The position numbers were made by a program, and so were the translations under genes. Positions 40,047 through 48,622 of a stretch of 64,000 bases of DNA are shown one piece after another. The DNA is taken from assembly GCF_015831345.1 (NCBI RefSeq), contig NZ_JADWYS010000001.1, forward strand, positions 816,118-880,117. The letters are read 5' to 3'. The notes beneath the pieces were generated by a model. The model made no database searches and was not told where the DNA came from. It worked only from the letters and a program-made list of their open reading frames with translations. Origin of the DNA: Caenimonas aquaedulcis. GTDB taxonomy: Bacteria; Pseudomonadota; Gammaproteobacteria; Burkholderiales; Burkholderiaceae_C. Position 1 is the first letter of the stretch. The number at the start of each line of letters is the position of its first letter.

Positions 40047-40375
40047 CAGAACGGCAGCTTCATGCCGCCCATGCCCGGCATGCCGGCGGTGAGCTTGCCG
40101 AGTTTTTCCGCGGAGGTGTCCTCGGCCTTGCGCCAGGCGGCGTTGAAGGCGGCCGCGACGAGGTCCTCCAGCATGTCCTTGTCCTCGGTGAGCAGGCTCG
40201 GGTCGATCTCCACGCGGCGCACCTCGTGCTTGCAGGTCATCGTGACCTTCACGAGGCCGGAGCCGGATTCGCCGCTGACCTCGATCAATGCGAGCTCGTC
40301 CTGCGCCTTCTTGAGGTTGTCCTGCATGGCCTGCGCCTGCTTCATGAGGCCGGCGAGCTGTCCCTTGTTGAACAT
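40046..40375 (-). CDS. YbaB/EbfC family nucleoid-associated protein
   Basis: The 109-residue protein belongs to the YbaB/EbfC family, small dimeric DNA-binding proteins with a tweezer-like fold. It shows the coiled N-terminal helix ([19 protein letters not shown]) and the central conserved strand ([23 protein letters not shown], given by its ends). The last 15 residues are Gly/Met-rich, as in E. coli YbaB. It lies 9 bp after dnaX and overlaps recR, the standard arrangement. Members shape DNA and in some bacteria act as a regulator. Confidence 0.95.
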   Translation of the reverse strand: MFNKGQLAGLMKQAQAMQDNLKKAQDELALIEVSGESGSGLVKVTMTCKHEVRRVEIDPSLLTEDKDMLEDLVAAAFNAAWRKAEDTSAEKLGKLTAGMPGMGGMKLPF

Positions 40376-40384
40376 GGTGTTTTC

Positions 40385-42202
40385 CTAGTTGGTGATGACG
40401 GGCTTGATGCTGCCAGGCACGATTTTCGCGCCAAAGTCGCGCATCATGTCCTGCACGAAGGGATCGCCCAGGATGATTTCCTCGGCGGCGCGCTGGCGCT
40501 CCGCCGCGGCGGCCGCATTGCGGCGTGCCGGGCTGTCGGTGACGGCGCCCACCTCGACGGTGAGGCGCACCGCGTGCCCGGCGGCGTGCAGCGCGGCCTG
40601 CAGGCGTTCGCGGCTCGCGGGCTGGTTGAGCGATTCGCGCTCCACGCGCAGCATCCAGTCGGCTTCGTCGCGCCCCACGAGCTGCGATTGCAGCGCGAGT
40701 TCGCGCACGAGCGCCGTCACGGCTTCGCGGGCGATGAGCGCGGAGACGGTCTCGTGCCAGAAGTTGCCTTCTTCGGTGGGCACCAGCGGCGGCGGCGCGG
40801 TGGCCGCGTCGCGCCGCGATTCGGCCTGCACGCGCACCGGCACGCCGACGACTTCGCTGGCGGGGCGTCCGTTGACGGGCGCCACGGTCGGGCGCTGCGG
40901 CGAGGCGCGCACCGCGGGCGGCTCCACCACGGGCAGCACGCGGCCGGGCGGCGCGCCGACGGCGGGCACCGCGGCAGGCGCGGGGCCGAGAGGCGCGGCA
41001 GCCGGCACCGGCGCCGCGGCTTCAATCAGAGTTTTTTTTTCAGCCGGCCTGGCGACAGGCGCGGAGGAAGCAGGTGCGGGCGACGATGCGGCGGCCTGCC
41101 CTTGCGGCTTGAACGCGAGCAGGCGCAGCAGCACCATGGTGAGCGCGGCGTACTCGTCGGGCGCAAGGCCCAGCTCGGTGCGGCCGTGCAGGCACATGCT
41201 GTAGAGCAGCTGCGTTTCGTCGGCAGGCATCAGCGCGGCCAGGCGCGCAATCTCGGCGGCTTCCGGGTCGTTGGCATCGCCGGCCGCGGCAGGCACGGCC
41301 TGCACCACGGCCATGCGCTGCAGCACCGCGCTCATTTCTTCCAGCGTCGACGCGGCGCTCAGGCCCTGCACGCGCAGGGCTTCCGACACCTCGACCACCG
41401 TCTTGCCGTCGCCGCGCGCGAGCGCGTCGACGAGGCGGAACACGTGCGTGGAATCGACGCTGCCCAGCATCTGGCGCACGGCGTTTTCTTCCAGCGAGCC
41501 CGAGCCGTAGGCGATGGCCTGGTCGGTCAGCGAGAGCGCGTCGCGCATCGAGCCACGCGCGGCGCGCGAGAGCAGGCGCAGCGCGCCCGGCGTGGCCGGC
41601 ACGCCTTCGGCCTGCAGCACGTGCGCGAGGTGGTCCTGCACGGTCTCCGGCGCCATGGGGCGCAGGTTGAACTGCAGGCAGCGCGAAAGCACCGTGACGG
41701 GCACCTTCTGCGGATCGGTCGTGGCGAGCACGAACTTGAGGTATTCGGGCGGCTCTTCCAGCGTCTTGAGCATCGCGTTGAACGCGTGCCCCGTGAGCAT
41801 GTGCACCTCGTCGATCATGAAGACCTTGAAGCGCCCCTGCACCGGCTTGTAGACCGCCTGCTCGAGCAGCGACTGCACCTCGTCGACGCCACGATTGGAG
41901 GCGGCATCCAGCTCGGTGTAATCGACAAAGCGGCCGCTGTCGATCGCGACACAGGCTTCGCACACGCCGCAAGGGTCGGCCGTGATGCCGCCCTTGCCGT
42001 CCGGCCCCTGGCAGTTGAGCGCCTTGGCGAGGATGCGCGACACCGTCGTCTTGCCGACGCCGCGCGTGCCGGTGAAGAGGTAGGCGTGGTGGAGGCGCTG
42101 CTGCGTGAGCGCGTTGGTGAGGGCCTGCACCACGTGCGTCTGGCCCACCATCTCCCGGAAGTTCCGGGAGCGGTATTTGCGGGCGAGCACGACGTAGGAC
42201 AT
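40385..42202 (-). CDS. dnaX: DNA polymerase III subunits gamma and tau
   Basis: This 605-residue protein is the clamp-loader ATPase and, as tau, connects the polymerase cores to DnaB. The N-terminal AAA+ module has Walker A GTRGVGKT (residues 45-52), zinc ligands Cys64, Cys78, Cys81 and Cys84, Walker B/DExx in FMIDEVHML and the SRC sensor (VLSRCLQF). A Pro/Ala-rich linker separates the tau-specific C-terminal region. The frame crosses a run of nine A (41032-41040) coding for residues 388-391. Loss or gain of one base there meets a stop within four codons, as expected for production of the short gamma form of about 391-393 residues (see findings). It is first in the dnaX-ybaB-recR operon. Confidence 0.96.
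   Translation of the reverse strand: MSYVVLARKYRSRNFREMVGQTHVVQALTNALTQQRLHHAYLFTGTRGVGKTTVSRILAKALNCQGPDGKGGITADPCGVCEACVAIDSGRFVDYTELDAASNRGVDEVQSLLEQAVYKPVQGRFKVFMIDEVHMLTGHAFNAMLKTLEEPPEYLKFVLATTDPQKVPVTVLSRCLQFNLRPMAPETVQDHLAHVLQAEGVPATPGALRLLSRAARGSMRDALSLTDQAIAYGSGSLEENAVRQMLGSVDSTHVFRLVDALARGDGKTVVEVSEALRVQGLSAASTLEEMSAVLQRMAVVQAVPAAAGDANDPEAAEIARLAALMPADETQLLYSMCLHGRTELGLAPDEYAALTMVLLRLLAFKPQGQAAASSPAPASSAPVARPAEKKTLIEAAAPVPAAAPLGPAPAAVPAVGAPPGRVLPVVEPPAVRASPQRPTVAPVNGRPASEVVGVPVRVQAESRRDAATAPPPLVPTEEGNFWHETVSALIAREAVTALVRELALQSQLVGRDEADWMLRVERESLNQPASRERLQAALHAAGHAVRLTVEVGAVTDSPARRNAAAAAERQRAAEEIILGDPFVQDMMRDFGAKIVPGSIKPVITN
40995..41041 (-). promoter_or_regulatory. Programmed slippage site for dnaX gamma/tau
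   Basis: In the coding strand nine consecutive A (41032-41040) sit in codons GAA AAA AAA ACT. One added A (or a -1 ribosomal shift) leads to AAC TCT GAT TGA; one lost A (or +1) leads to CTC TGA. A strong hairpin with nine pairs, one bulged T and loop GTGC (41017-40995) begins 14 nt after the run. This matches the mechanism known for dnaX in other bacteria; whether it is transcriptional or ribosomal cannot be told from sequence. Confidence 0.7.
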
Positions 42203-42264
42203 CGGGCGATTCTACGGGCAGGGAAAATGTGTCCGCCCGCGCCGCAGTGGCATCGCGCGCCCAC

Positions 42265-42270
42265 TACAAT
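42265..42270 (+). promoter_or_regulatory. -10 box of the SRP RNA gene
   Basis: TACAAT, five of six matches to the sigma-70 -10 consensus, ends 7 nt before the first base of the SRP RNA terminal stem, the right distance for transcription to start at about 42277-42278. No good -35 hexamer is present, which is unusual for a stable RNA gene. Confidence 0.6.
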
Positions 42271-42277
42271 AGACCTC

Positions 42278-42371
42278 GACGGGCCTCCCCGCATGGTGAA
42301 GCGGCCAACCGGGTCAGGTGGGGAACCAAGCAGCCCTAACTGTGGAGCCAGTGCCGGGGGTAAGGCTCGTC
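42278..42371 (+). ncRNA. ffs: 4.5S RNA (signal recognition particle RNA, small bacterial type)
   Basis: This roughly 94-nt RNA is the scaffold for Ffh in the signal recognition particle. The domain IV core is unmistakable: GGTCAGG, a GGAA tetraloop and AAGCAGCC on the opposite side. The ends GACGGGCC (42278-42285) and GGCTCGTC (42364-42371) pair into the terminal stem with one G-U pair. It lies upstream of and divergent from dnaX, the usual linkage in this group. A T/C-rich stretch follows, without a clear terminator hairpin beyond the RNA's own stem. The ends are accurate to a few bases. Confidence 0.95.
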
Positions 42372-42403
42372 AACTTCTTTTCTTCGCGTTCGCAATGTGC
42401 GTC

Positions 42404-42565
42404 TCACCAGTCCCTCGAGTGATACGCTTCCGCCGCCTCCTCGAACTCCTGCCCCCTCCCCGCCTTCAGCTTTTCGCGCAGCTGGCGCGCCTTGAGATAG
42501 CGTTTGGCTGCCTGGGCCAGTGCCCATACGAGCATCAAGATGACGGGGACGACGAGTAGTTTCAC
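42404..42565 (-). CDS. Small single-pass membrane protein
   Basis: The 53-residue product has one N-terminal hydrophobic helix (residues 2-18) and a charged cytoplasmic tail rich in Lys, Arg and Glu. The GTG at 42565 is the start because AAGGAG stands 9 nt upstream; longer readings of the frame run into non-coding sequence. It is convergent with the SRP RNA gene, with 32 bp between. I recognise no family. Small proteins of this size and shape are easily missed in annotation; the ribosome binding site and continuous hydrophobic-then-charged pattern make it a likely real gene. Confidence 0.65.
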   Translation of the reverse strand: MKLLVVPVILMLVWALAQAAKRYLKARQLREKLKAGRGQEFEEAAEAYHSRDW

Positions 42566-42795
42566 GACTGCAAACTCCTTGCCCTCGACTCTACGGACGT
42601 TCACCCTGCCTGGACAGGGCAAAATCAGTGAACTAGGTCACGGCGGGGCGTAACCGTCTCGTCAGGTTCCCTTACATCCGTGTCCGTTGGCATCCGTGGG
42701 GCGACCCTCTGGCGGCTGACTGTAACGCTCGGCTACGTCCGACAAACGTTTTCACCCTGCAGACCTACAGTTCACTTCATCCTTGGAGGTGAGCC

Positions 42796-43458
42796 ATGGT
42801 TGCCGTCCCCACTTCATGCCAGTTGATCCAGGCAGCCGCCCGCGGCGGACGTTGCGCCATGTTCGCGGCGATGGCTCTTTCGGGCCATGCAGCGCTGGCA
42901 AGCGACGCCGACACCGGCAACGCCACCATGGTCGTCGCGCTCGCAGGCACCCCCGCCGTCCCCGGCACGGAACGCGGCGGCCCGCAGCTCGAGATCTCCA
43001 CCACCTCCCTGCCCCGCTTCGACAACGTCGACACGGGCAATCGCACCTCGCGCATCGACATGACCACCTGGAGCGCGCCGCAGCGCTCCGCGCTCGGCCT
43101 GTCGCTGGGCATGACGGGCGCGGACACGAGCGCACCCGCATTTGCATCCCCCAATCGCGCGAGCCTGTCCCCGTCGCTCGACCTGGGCGTGAAGTGGCGC
43201 TATACCGTCGACGGCACCGTGCGCCTCGACGTCACCGCCTACCGCCGCATCGTGCCGCCGGATGCCTTGACGATGGTCGAGACGCGCGACGCCGCGCAGT
43301 ACGGCGCGCGCGTGGAAATGGCGCTCGGCAGCAGCCTGCCGCGCAGCGGCTTCGTCGCCGACAAGGGCTTCCTCGGCGTGCAGCTGGAAAGCGGAGCGCG
43401 CGTGACCCTCAAGCGCAGCGGCGGCAAGCCGATGATGTATTACCGCTCGAAGTTCTGA
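42796..43458 (+). CDS. Exported protein of unknown function
   Basis: This 220-residue protein has a hydrophobic N-terminal region ending near ASDA (residue 37), probably a long signal peptide beginning with a polar stretch. The mature part is rich in Thr, Ser and small residues with alternating strand-like segments (SLDLGVKWRYTVDGTVRLDV near 125, GVQLESGARVTLKR near 195), suggesting an all-beta or barrel-like protein. A strong GGAGGTGA lies 6 nt before the ATG. No family was recognised. It stands 80 bp upstream of the response regulator of the YaiO-type operon and on the same strand, so it may belong to the same surface system. Confidence 0.7.
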   Translation: MVAVPTSCQLIQAAARGGRCAMFAAMALSGHAALASDADTGNATMVVALAGTPAVPGTERGGPQLEISTTSLPRFDNVDTGNRTSRIDMTTWSAPQRSALGLSLGMTGADTSAPAFASPNRASLSPSLDLGVKWRYTVDGTVRLDVTAYRRIVPPDALTMVETRDAAQYGARVEMALGSSLPRSGFVADKGFLGVQLESGARVTLKRSGGKPMMYYRSKF

Positions 43459-43538
43459 ACGGTTTCGGGGCGGCAAGCGCCCCACCGGCGCCCGTCCCAC
43501 GGCAAAATGGGGGCCTTCCCGTTGAGCTGGCCTCCTGA

Positions 43539-43931
43539 ATGACAGATTCGTCCCGTTCGCAAAGCGCGCTCGTCGTCGAGGATGACGACCACATCGCCCA
43601 CCTGCTTGAATTCATGCTCCAGCGCGCCGGCTACCGGGTCCACGTCGCACGCGACGGCCGGGCCGGCAAGCAATTCATCGAGTCCAACCCCGCGCCCGAC
43701 TTCGTCCTGCTGGACGTGATGCTTCCCTTCCACGACGGCTTCCAGCTCGTCGGCATGCTGCGCGCGCAGCCCGGCTGGCAGTCGGTGCCCGTGATCATGC
43801 TCACTGCCAAGACGCAGGAACGCGACATCGTCCGCGCCCTCGACGCGGGCGCCAACGACTACGTCGTCAAGCCCTTCCAGCCGAACGAATTGCTCGCACG
43901 CCTGCGCCGCCTCGCCGGGGCGAAGCCGTGA
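43539..43931 (+). CDS. Stand-alone response regulator (CheY-like receiver)
   Basis: The 130-residue protein is one receiver domain without an output domain. The acidic pocket (VVEDDD, residues 12-17), the phosphoacceptor Asp59 in LLDVMLP, the conserved Thr near 88 (IMLTAK) and the Lys near 110 (VVKPF) are all present. It probably acts by protein contact, for instance on the glycosyltransferase or HEAT protein encoded behind it. Its stop overlaps the start of the next gene (GTGA at 43928-43931). No cognate histidine kinase lies in the operon. Confidence 0.92.
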   Translation: MTDSSRSQSALVVEDDDHIAHLLEFMLQRAGYRVHVARDGRAGKQFIESNPAPDFVLLDVMLPFHDGFQLVGMLRAQPGWQSVPVIMLTAKTQERDIVRALDAGANDYVVKPFQPNELLARLRRLAGAKP

Positions 43932-44692
43932 GGGCGCCCCTTCGCCCCTGGATCGTCGCGTCTGCCGCGTCCCTCGCTGCGCTGGGGGCCGCCGCGCAGC
44001 AGGCGCCGGTCGACCGCGTGGCGGTGTCGGCGGAGCACTCCTCGCTTGACAAGGGCCTTGCCCCCTGGACCGAAGTCTCTGCGCACTGGCTGCGCGAATG
44101 GGAGCGCCACCGCGTGCTCGACGCGGGCGTGGCGCGCACCCGCCGCTTCGGACAGGAAGACACGCAAGTGCTGCTGTCGTATGCCACGCCGCTGTCCGCC
44201 GCGCTCTCCGGCGCGGTGGAGGCGACGGCCAGCGGCACGCATCGCGTCCTGCCCCGACACGCCCTCGGCGGGCAGTTGCAATACGAATTCGCACCGGGCT
44301 GGCTGGTGCTCGGCGCCTTGAAGCGAACGCAATACGACAGCTCCCGCGTCGATGCCGGCAAGCTGCAGCTGGAGCACTACTTCGGCGACTTCAGCGCATC
44401 GGTGGCGTGGTCCCCGGTGCGCTCGGGGGGCACATCCGCATCCGGCAAGGAACTGCGCGGGGCCTGGTACTACAGGGAGCACAGCTCGGTGGGTTTCATC
44501 GCGAGCCGAGGCGACGAGGCCACCCTGGTCGCGCCCGGTGTCGTGTCCCTCGCGCCGGTGCGCGCCTTCGCGCTGCTGGGCAAGCACGAGCTGCGTCCCG
44601 GCCTCGCCCTGACCTGGTCGCTGCACCGCGTGCGCCAGGGCAGCTTCTACACCCGGGAAGGCGCATCGGCAGGTGTCCAGGTCTCTTTCTGA
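43928..44692 (+). CDS. YaiO-family outer membrane beta-barrel protein
   Basis: This 254-residue protein starts at GTG 43928 with a signal peptide (cut near AAAQQ, residue 23). It continues as a series of amphipathic strands ending in Phe (GVQVSF), the classic C-terminal signal for outer membrane barrel assembly. The pattern, including WREWERHRVLDAGVAR-like and LGGQLQYEFAPGW segments, matches YaiO-family barrels found beside glycosyltransferases. It probably forms the outer membrane exit or anchor for a polysaccharide. It overlaps the following HEAT-repeat gene by 20 nt. Confidence 0.8.
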   Translation: MRAPLRPWIVASAASLAALGAAAQQAPVDRVAVSAEHSSLDKGLAPWTEVSAHWLREWERHRVLDAGVARTRRFGQEDTQVLLSYATPLSAALSGAVEATASGTHRVLPRHALGGQLQYEFAPGWLVLGALKRTQYDSSRVDAGKLQLEHYFGDFSASVAWSPVRSGGTSASGKELRGAWYYREHSSVGFIASRGDEATLVAPGVVSLAPVRAFALLGKHELRPGLALTWSLHRVRQGSFYTREGASAGVQVSF

Positions 44693-45719
44693 CCCCTACC
44701 TGCTCGCCGCCTTCTGGGCCGGCGTCGTCTCCGTCGTCCTGACGCTGGGCGTCGCCGTCGCCATCGTGTCGCTGCGCGTGCGCCTGCGCCGCGAGGAGCG
44801 CCGGTGGAACCGATTCCTGGAAGTCTGGCGCCCGATCCTGATGTCGGCCATGGTGGACCGCACGCCGCGCGCCCTGGCGCGCCTGCGTCCCGGACAGGCG
44901 CGCATGTTCCTGCGCCTGTGGGCATACCTGCACGAGTCGGTGCGCGGCGAGTCGGCGCGGCGGCTCGACGAAGCCGCGCGCGCGGTGGGTGCGGACCGTG
45001 TCGCGCGCAAGCTCCTGCGCTGGGGGTCGCGCGACGAGAAGCTGCTGGCGATCCTCTGCGTGGGCCACCTGCGCGATACGCAGGCCCGGGACGACCTGCT
45101 GAAGCTCGCGGCGCACCCCGACGGGCAACTCTCGGTCAACGCGGCCCGCTCGCTGGTGCAGATCGACCCGCTGGAAGGCGCGCAGCGGCTGATGCACCTG
45201 ATCCTCGGCCGCGGCGACTGGGACGTCGCGCGCGTGGCCGGCTTCCTCACCGAGGCGCGGGAAGCCTTCTGGCTGCTGCTGGTCAAACGCATCGTCGAGC
45301 TCAAGTCCGAGGAACTCGTGCGCGCGCTGCGCTTCACCGACGCGCTGCGGCTCACGCTGCCCGCGCCCACCCTGCGCTTCGCCCTGGCGCAGGGCCAGCC
45401 GCCCGAAGTGGTCGCCGCGGCCCTGGCCACCGCGGCCGACCGCGACGTGGTGGAAGACGTGCGCCGCCTCGCCCTGCATCCCGACGCGCGCGTCCGCGCC
45501 GGGGCCGCCCACGCGCTCGGCCGCATGGGCGGCCCGCAGGACGTCGACCTGTTGGCCCAGCTGCTCGGGGATGCGCAGTGGCCGGTGCGCCTGGCTGCGG
45601 CGCAGACGATCGCGAACTTCCCTTATGTGGACACGCGCAAGCTCGAAGAGCTGCAGAACGCCTCCGCCGGGTCCCACGACATCCTGCGCCATGTGCTGGC
45701 GGAACTGGCGGCCGCATGA
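44673..45719 (+). CDS. Membrane-anchored HEAT-repeat protein
   Basis: The 348-residue protein has one N-terminal membrane helix (about residues 9-33) and then helical HEAT/PBS-lyase-type repeats. Clear units are near 122-165 (LLAILCVGHLRDTQARDDLLKLA) and near 265-325, where DARVRAGAAHALGRMGG and WPVRLAAAQTIANF recur. Such repeats make protein-binding scaffolds. The likely task is to hold the response regulator, glycosyltransferase and export components together at the inner membrane. GTG 44673 is inside the previous gene; the stop overlaps the glycosyltransferase ATG by 4 nt. Quoted residues are typical, not exhaustive. Confidence 0.78.
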   Translation: MSRSLSDPYLLAAFWAGVVSVVLTLGVAVAIVSLRVRLRREERRWNRFLEVWRPILMSAMVDRTPRALARLRPGQARMFLRLWAYLHESVRGESARRLDEAARAVGADRVARKLLRWGSRDEKLLAILCVGHLRDTQARDDLLKLAAHPDGQLSVNAARSLVQIDPLEGAQRLMHLILGRGDWDVARVAGFLTEAREAFWLLLVKRIVELKSEELVRALRFTDALRLTLPAPTLRFALAQGQPPEVVAAALATAADRDVVEDVRRLALHPDARVRAGAAHALGRMGGPQDVDLLAQLLGDAQWPVRLAAAQTIANFPYVDTRKLEELQNASAGSHDILRHVLAELAAA

Positions 45720-47125
45720 CGCAGCAGGGCGTGATCCACTTCATCACCGTCGCGGTGCTGGCGTACTTCATCCTGCTGAACCTGGGCTACCTCACGCTCA
45801 ATATCCTGTCGCTGGTCAGCCTGTATCGCATGTCGCAGGAAAAGATCGTCGAGAGCTTGCCGCAAGTGATCACCGGACTCGAGCCCGCCATCAGCATCCT
45901 CGTCCCCGCGTACAACGAGGAGACCACCATTGCCGCGTCGATCCGCTCGATGCTGCAGCTCGCGTATTCAGAATTCGAGATCGTCGTGATCAACGATGGC
46001 TCCAAGGACGCCACGCTCGATGTGCTCAAGCGCGAATTCGAGCTCTCGCCCTTCCCCGAAGCGGTGAACGCACGGATCGAAACGAAGCCCGTGCGCGGCA
46101 TCTACCGCTCCGCGCTGCACCGGCAGTTGCGCGTGATCGACAAGGAGAACGGCGGCAAGGCCGATTCGCTCAATGCGGGCATCAACCTCGCGCGTTACGA
46201 ACTCTTCTGCGGTGTCGACGCCGATTCCATCCTGGAGCGCGACAGCCTGCAGCGCGTCGCGCGGCCCTTCCTGCGCGATTCGCGCATGGTCGCGACGGGC
46301 GGCACGGTGCGCGTCGCCAACGGCTGCGAGGTACAGGGCGGCTTCCTCACCAAGGTCGGCCTGCCGTCGAACCTGCTCGCGCTCTTTCAGGTGGTCGAGT
46401 ACCTGCGCGCGTTTCTCTTCGGCCGGCTCGGGTGGTCGCAGATCAACGCGATGCTGATCATCTCGGGGGCGTTCGGCCTCTTCAAGACGGAAGTGGTCGT
46501 CGCGGCGGGCGGCTACCGGCCCAAGACCATCGGGGAAGACATGGAGCTCGTGGTCCGCATGCACCGCATGCTGCGCGACCAGGGCATCCCCTACCGCGCG
46601 GAATTCGTGCCCGACCCGGTGTGCTGGACGGAGGTGCCGGAAGACCGCACCACCTTGCGTAACCAGCGGATCCGCTGGCAGCGCGGGCTGTCGGAGAGCC
46701 TGACCTCCAACTGGGGACTGATGTTCAGCCGCCACGGCGGGCCGCCGGGCTGGATCGCCTTCCCCTTCATGGTGCTGTTCGAGTGGCTGGGGCCGGTGGT
46801 GGAGCTGGGCGGGTATGCCTTCATGCTGTTCGCCTGGTCCTTCGGCCTCATCTCCTGGGAGGCCTGCGCGATCTTCCTGTTCGTCGCGCTCGGGCTCGGG
46901 ATCCTTTTGTCCGCCTCGGGTCTGCTCCTGGAAGAGATGGCCTTTCACCTCTATCCCACGATGAAGCAGATCGGGGTGCTCGCCTGCATCGTGGTGCTGG
47001 AGAACTTCGGCTACCGGCAGATGAATACCTGGTGGCGGCTCATCGGCCTGTACCGCTGGGCCGCCAACAGCAAGTCGAGCTGGGGGGAGATGAAGCGCAA
47101 GGGATCCTGGCAACAGAAGCAGTGA
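45716..47125 (+). CDS. Family 2 processive glycosyltransferase (PgaC/NodC/YaiP-like)
   Basis: The 469-residue membrane enzyme carries a GT2 catalytic domain flanked by helices (one at about 8-32, several at about 345-440). Conserved motifs are in order: VPAYNEE, NDGSKD (first Asp), GVDADS (DxD), GEDMEL (catalytic base) and QRIRW (residues 317-321), the Q/RxxRW motif of processive synthases such as PgaC, NodC and cellulose synthase. It probably polymerises and pushes out a beta-linked polysaccharide. It lacks a partner deacetylase in this operon. It is the last of four overlapping genes (response regulator, YaiO, HEAT, GT2). Confidence 0.9.
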   Translation: MTQQGVIHFITVAVLAYFILLNLGYLTLNILSLVSLYRMSQEKIVESLPQVITGLEPAISILVPAYNEETTIAASIRSMLQLAYSEFEIVVINDGSKDATLDVLKREFELSPFPEAVNARIETKPVRGIYRSALHRQLRVIDKENGGKADSLNAGINLARYELFCGVDADSILERDSLQRVARPFLRDSRMVATGGTVRVANGCEVQGGFLTKVGLPSNLLALFQVVEYLRAFLFGRLGWSQINAMLIISGAFGLFKTEVVVAAGGYRPKTIGEDMELVVRMHRMLRDQGIPYRAEFVPDPVCWTEVPEDRTTLRNQRIRWQRGLSESLTSNWGLMFSRHGGPPGWIAFPFMVLFEWLGPVVELGGYAFMLFAWSFGLISWEACAIFLFVALGLGILLSASGLLLEEMAFHLYPTMKQIGVLACIVVLENFGYRQMNTWWRLIGLYRWAANSKSSWGEMKRKGSWQQKQ

Positions 47126-47244
47126 GTCTTGGCCCCTACGCATGAAAAGGTTCACTTTTATAACGATTCCGTGACGCCGGGACCATAGGTGCTCCCCTAC
47201 AACGATTGGTGGTTACTCCTTAAGCCTGCCTCGTAACCGAGTGC

Positions 47245-47258
47245 TATATTGCACTGCA
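47245..47258 (+). promoter_or_regulatory. Candidate promoter element and operator before phaZ
   Basis: A TATATT (47245-47250) could be a -10 box, 28 nt before the ATG. Directly after it, TGC-ACT-GCA (47250-47258) has the TGC-N3-GCA form resembling half of the CTGC-N3-4-GCAG sites described for PhaR-type regulators. Both are short and were found by eye. Confidence 0.25.
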
Positions 47259-47277
47259 CAAGACGGGACCCGCACAC

Positions 47278-48621
47278 ATGCTCTACCAGATCTACGAAAC
47301 GCAACGCTCCCTCATGGAGCCCTTCGCCGACTTCGCGCAGGCCGCGTCCAAGCTCTACAGCAACCCGCTTTCGCCTTTCGGCCAGAACCCGTTCGCCCAG
47401 CGCGCCTCCGCGGGCTACGACCTGATGTACCGTCTCTGGAAGGACTATGAGAAGCCCGCCTTCGGCATCACGTCGATCGACGTGGACGGCGCCGAGATGG
47501 CCATCCACGAACGCGTGGAGATCGACAAGCCCTTTTGCGAGCTGCGCCGCTTCAAGCGCTTCACGGACGACCCCGCCACGCTCGACCGCATCAAGGGCCA
47601 GCCGGCCGTGCTGATCGTCGCGCCGCTCTCCGGCCACTACGCCACGCTGCTGCGCGATACCGTCCGCACCATGCTCAAGGACCACAAGGTCTACATCACC
47701 GACTGGAAGAACGCGCGCAACGTGCCGCTCGAGCAGGGCGAGTTCCACCTGGACGACTACGTCAACTACGTGCAGGAATTCATCCGCCACCTGCAGGGGA
47801 TCTACGGCAACTGCCATGTCATCAGCGTGTGCCAGCCGACGGTGCCGGTGCTGGCCGCCGTGTCGCTCATGGCCTCGCGCGGCGAGACGACGCCGCTCAC
47901 GATGACGATGATGGGCGGCCCGATCGACGCCCGCAAGTCCCCGACCGCGGTGAACAACCTCGCGATGAACAAGAGCTACGAGTGGTTCGAGAACAACGTG
48001 ATCTACCGCGTGCCGAGCAACTTCCCCGGCGCGGGCCGCCGCGTCTACCCGGGCTTCCTGCAGCACACCGGCTTCGTGGCGATGAACCCCGACCGCCACA
48101 TGTCGAGCCACTACGACTACTTCAAGAACCTGATCAAGGGCGACGACGCGAGCACCGAGGCGCACCGCAAGTTCTACGACGAATACAACGCCGTGCTCGA
48201 CATGGATGCGGACTACTACCTCGAGACCATCCGCATCGTCTTCCAGGAGTTCGCGCTCGTGAACGGCACCTGGGACGTGATCTCGGAAAACGGCGAGCTC
48301 GAGCGGGTCGATCCCTCGTCCATCAAGACGACGGCGCACTTCACCGTCGAGGGCGAGCTGGACGACATCTCCGGCTCCGGCCAGACCGAAGCCGCGCACG
48401 AGCTCTGCTACAACGTGCCCAAGTCCCGCCAGAAGCACCTGGAAGTCAAGGGCGCGGGCCACTACGGCATCTTCAGCGGCCGCCGCTGGCGCGACCAGGT
48501 CTATCCGCAGGTGCGCGATTTCATCCAGCAGTTCCACAACGGCCCGACCGTCGAGGCGCCCAAGCCCGCGCGCAAGGCCGTGAAAACCGCAAAGACCTCG
48601 CGTCGCAAGGTCGCCGCCTGA
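47278..48621 (+). CDS. phaZ: Intracellular polyhydroxyalkanoate depolymerase
   Basis: This 447-residue enzyme mobilises the carbon store poly(3-hydroxybutyrate) from granules. As in Cupriavidus PhaZ1, the nucleophile is a cysteine, Cys185 in ISVCQPT, in place of the usual Ser of lipase-type depolymerases; the catalytic Asp and His are in DDISGSGQTE-like and GAGHYGIFSG regions. No signal peptide is present. The C terminus is Lys/Ala-rich and could help bind granules or DNA. The promoter lies in the 152-bp gap upstream. It is followed after 1 bp by an RnfB-like gene. Confidence 0.94.
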   Translation: MLYQIYETQRSLMEPFADFAQAASKLYSNPLSPFGQNPFAQRASAGYDLMYRLWKDYEKPAFGITSIDVDGAEMAIHERVEIDKPFCELRRFKRFTDDPATLDRIKGQPAVLIVAPLSGHYATLLRDTVRTMLKDHKVYITDWKNARNVPLEQGEFHLDDYVNYVQEFIRHLQGIYGNCHVISVCQPTVPVLAAVSLMASRGETTPLTMTMMGGPIDARKSPTAVNNLAMNKSYEWFENNVIYRVPSNFPGAGRRVYPGFLQHTGFVAMNPDRHMSSHYDYFKNLIKGDDASTEAHRKFYDEYNAVLDMDADYYLETIRIVFQEFALVNGTWDVISENGELERVDPSSIKTTAHFTVEGELDDISGSGQTEAAHELCYNVPKSRQKHLEVKGAGHYGIFSGRRWRDQVYPQVRDFIQQFHNGPTVEAPKPARKAVKTAKTSRRKVAA

Positions 48622-48622
48622 C

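Noticed and set aside
43467..43483. GC-rich hairpin (GGGGCG, five-base loop, CGCCCC) after the exported protein
   Set aside because: It is not followed by a T run and lies in a short gap before the response regulator, so it is not a convincing intrinsic terminator.
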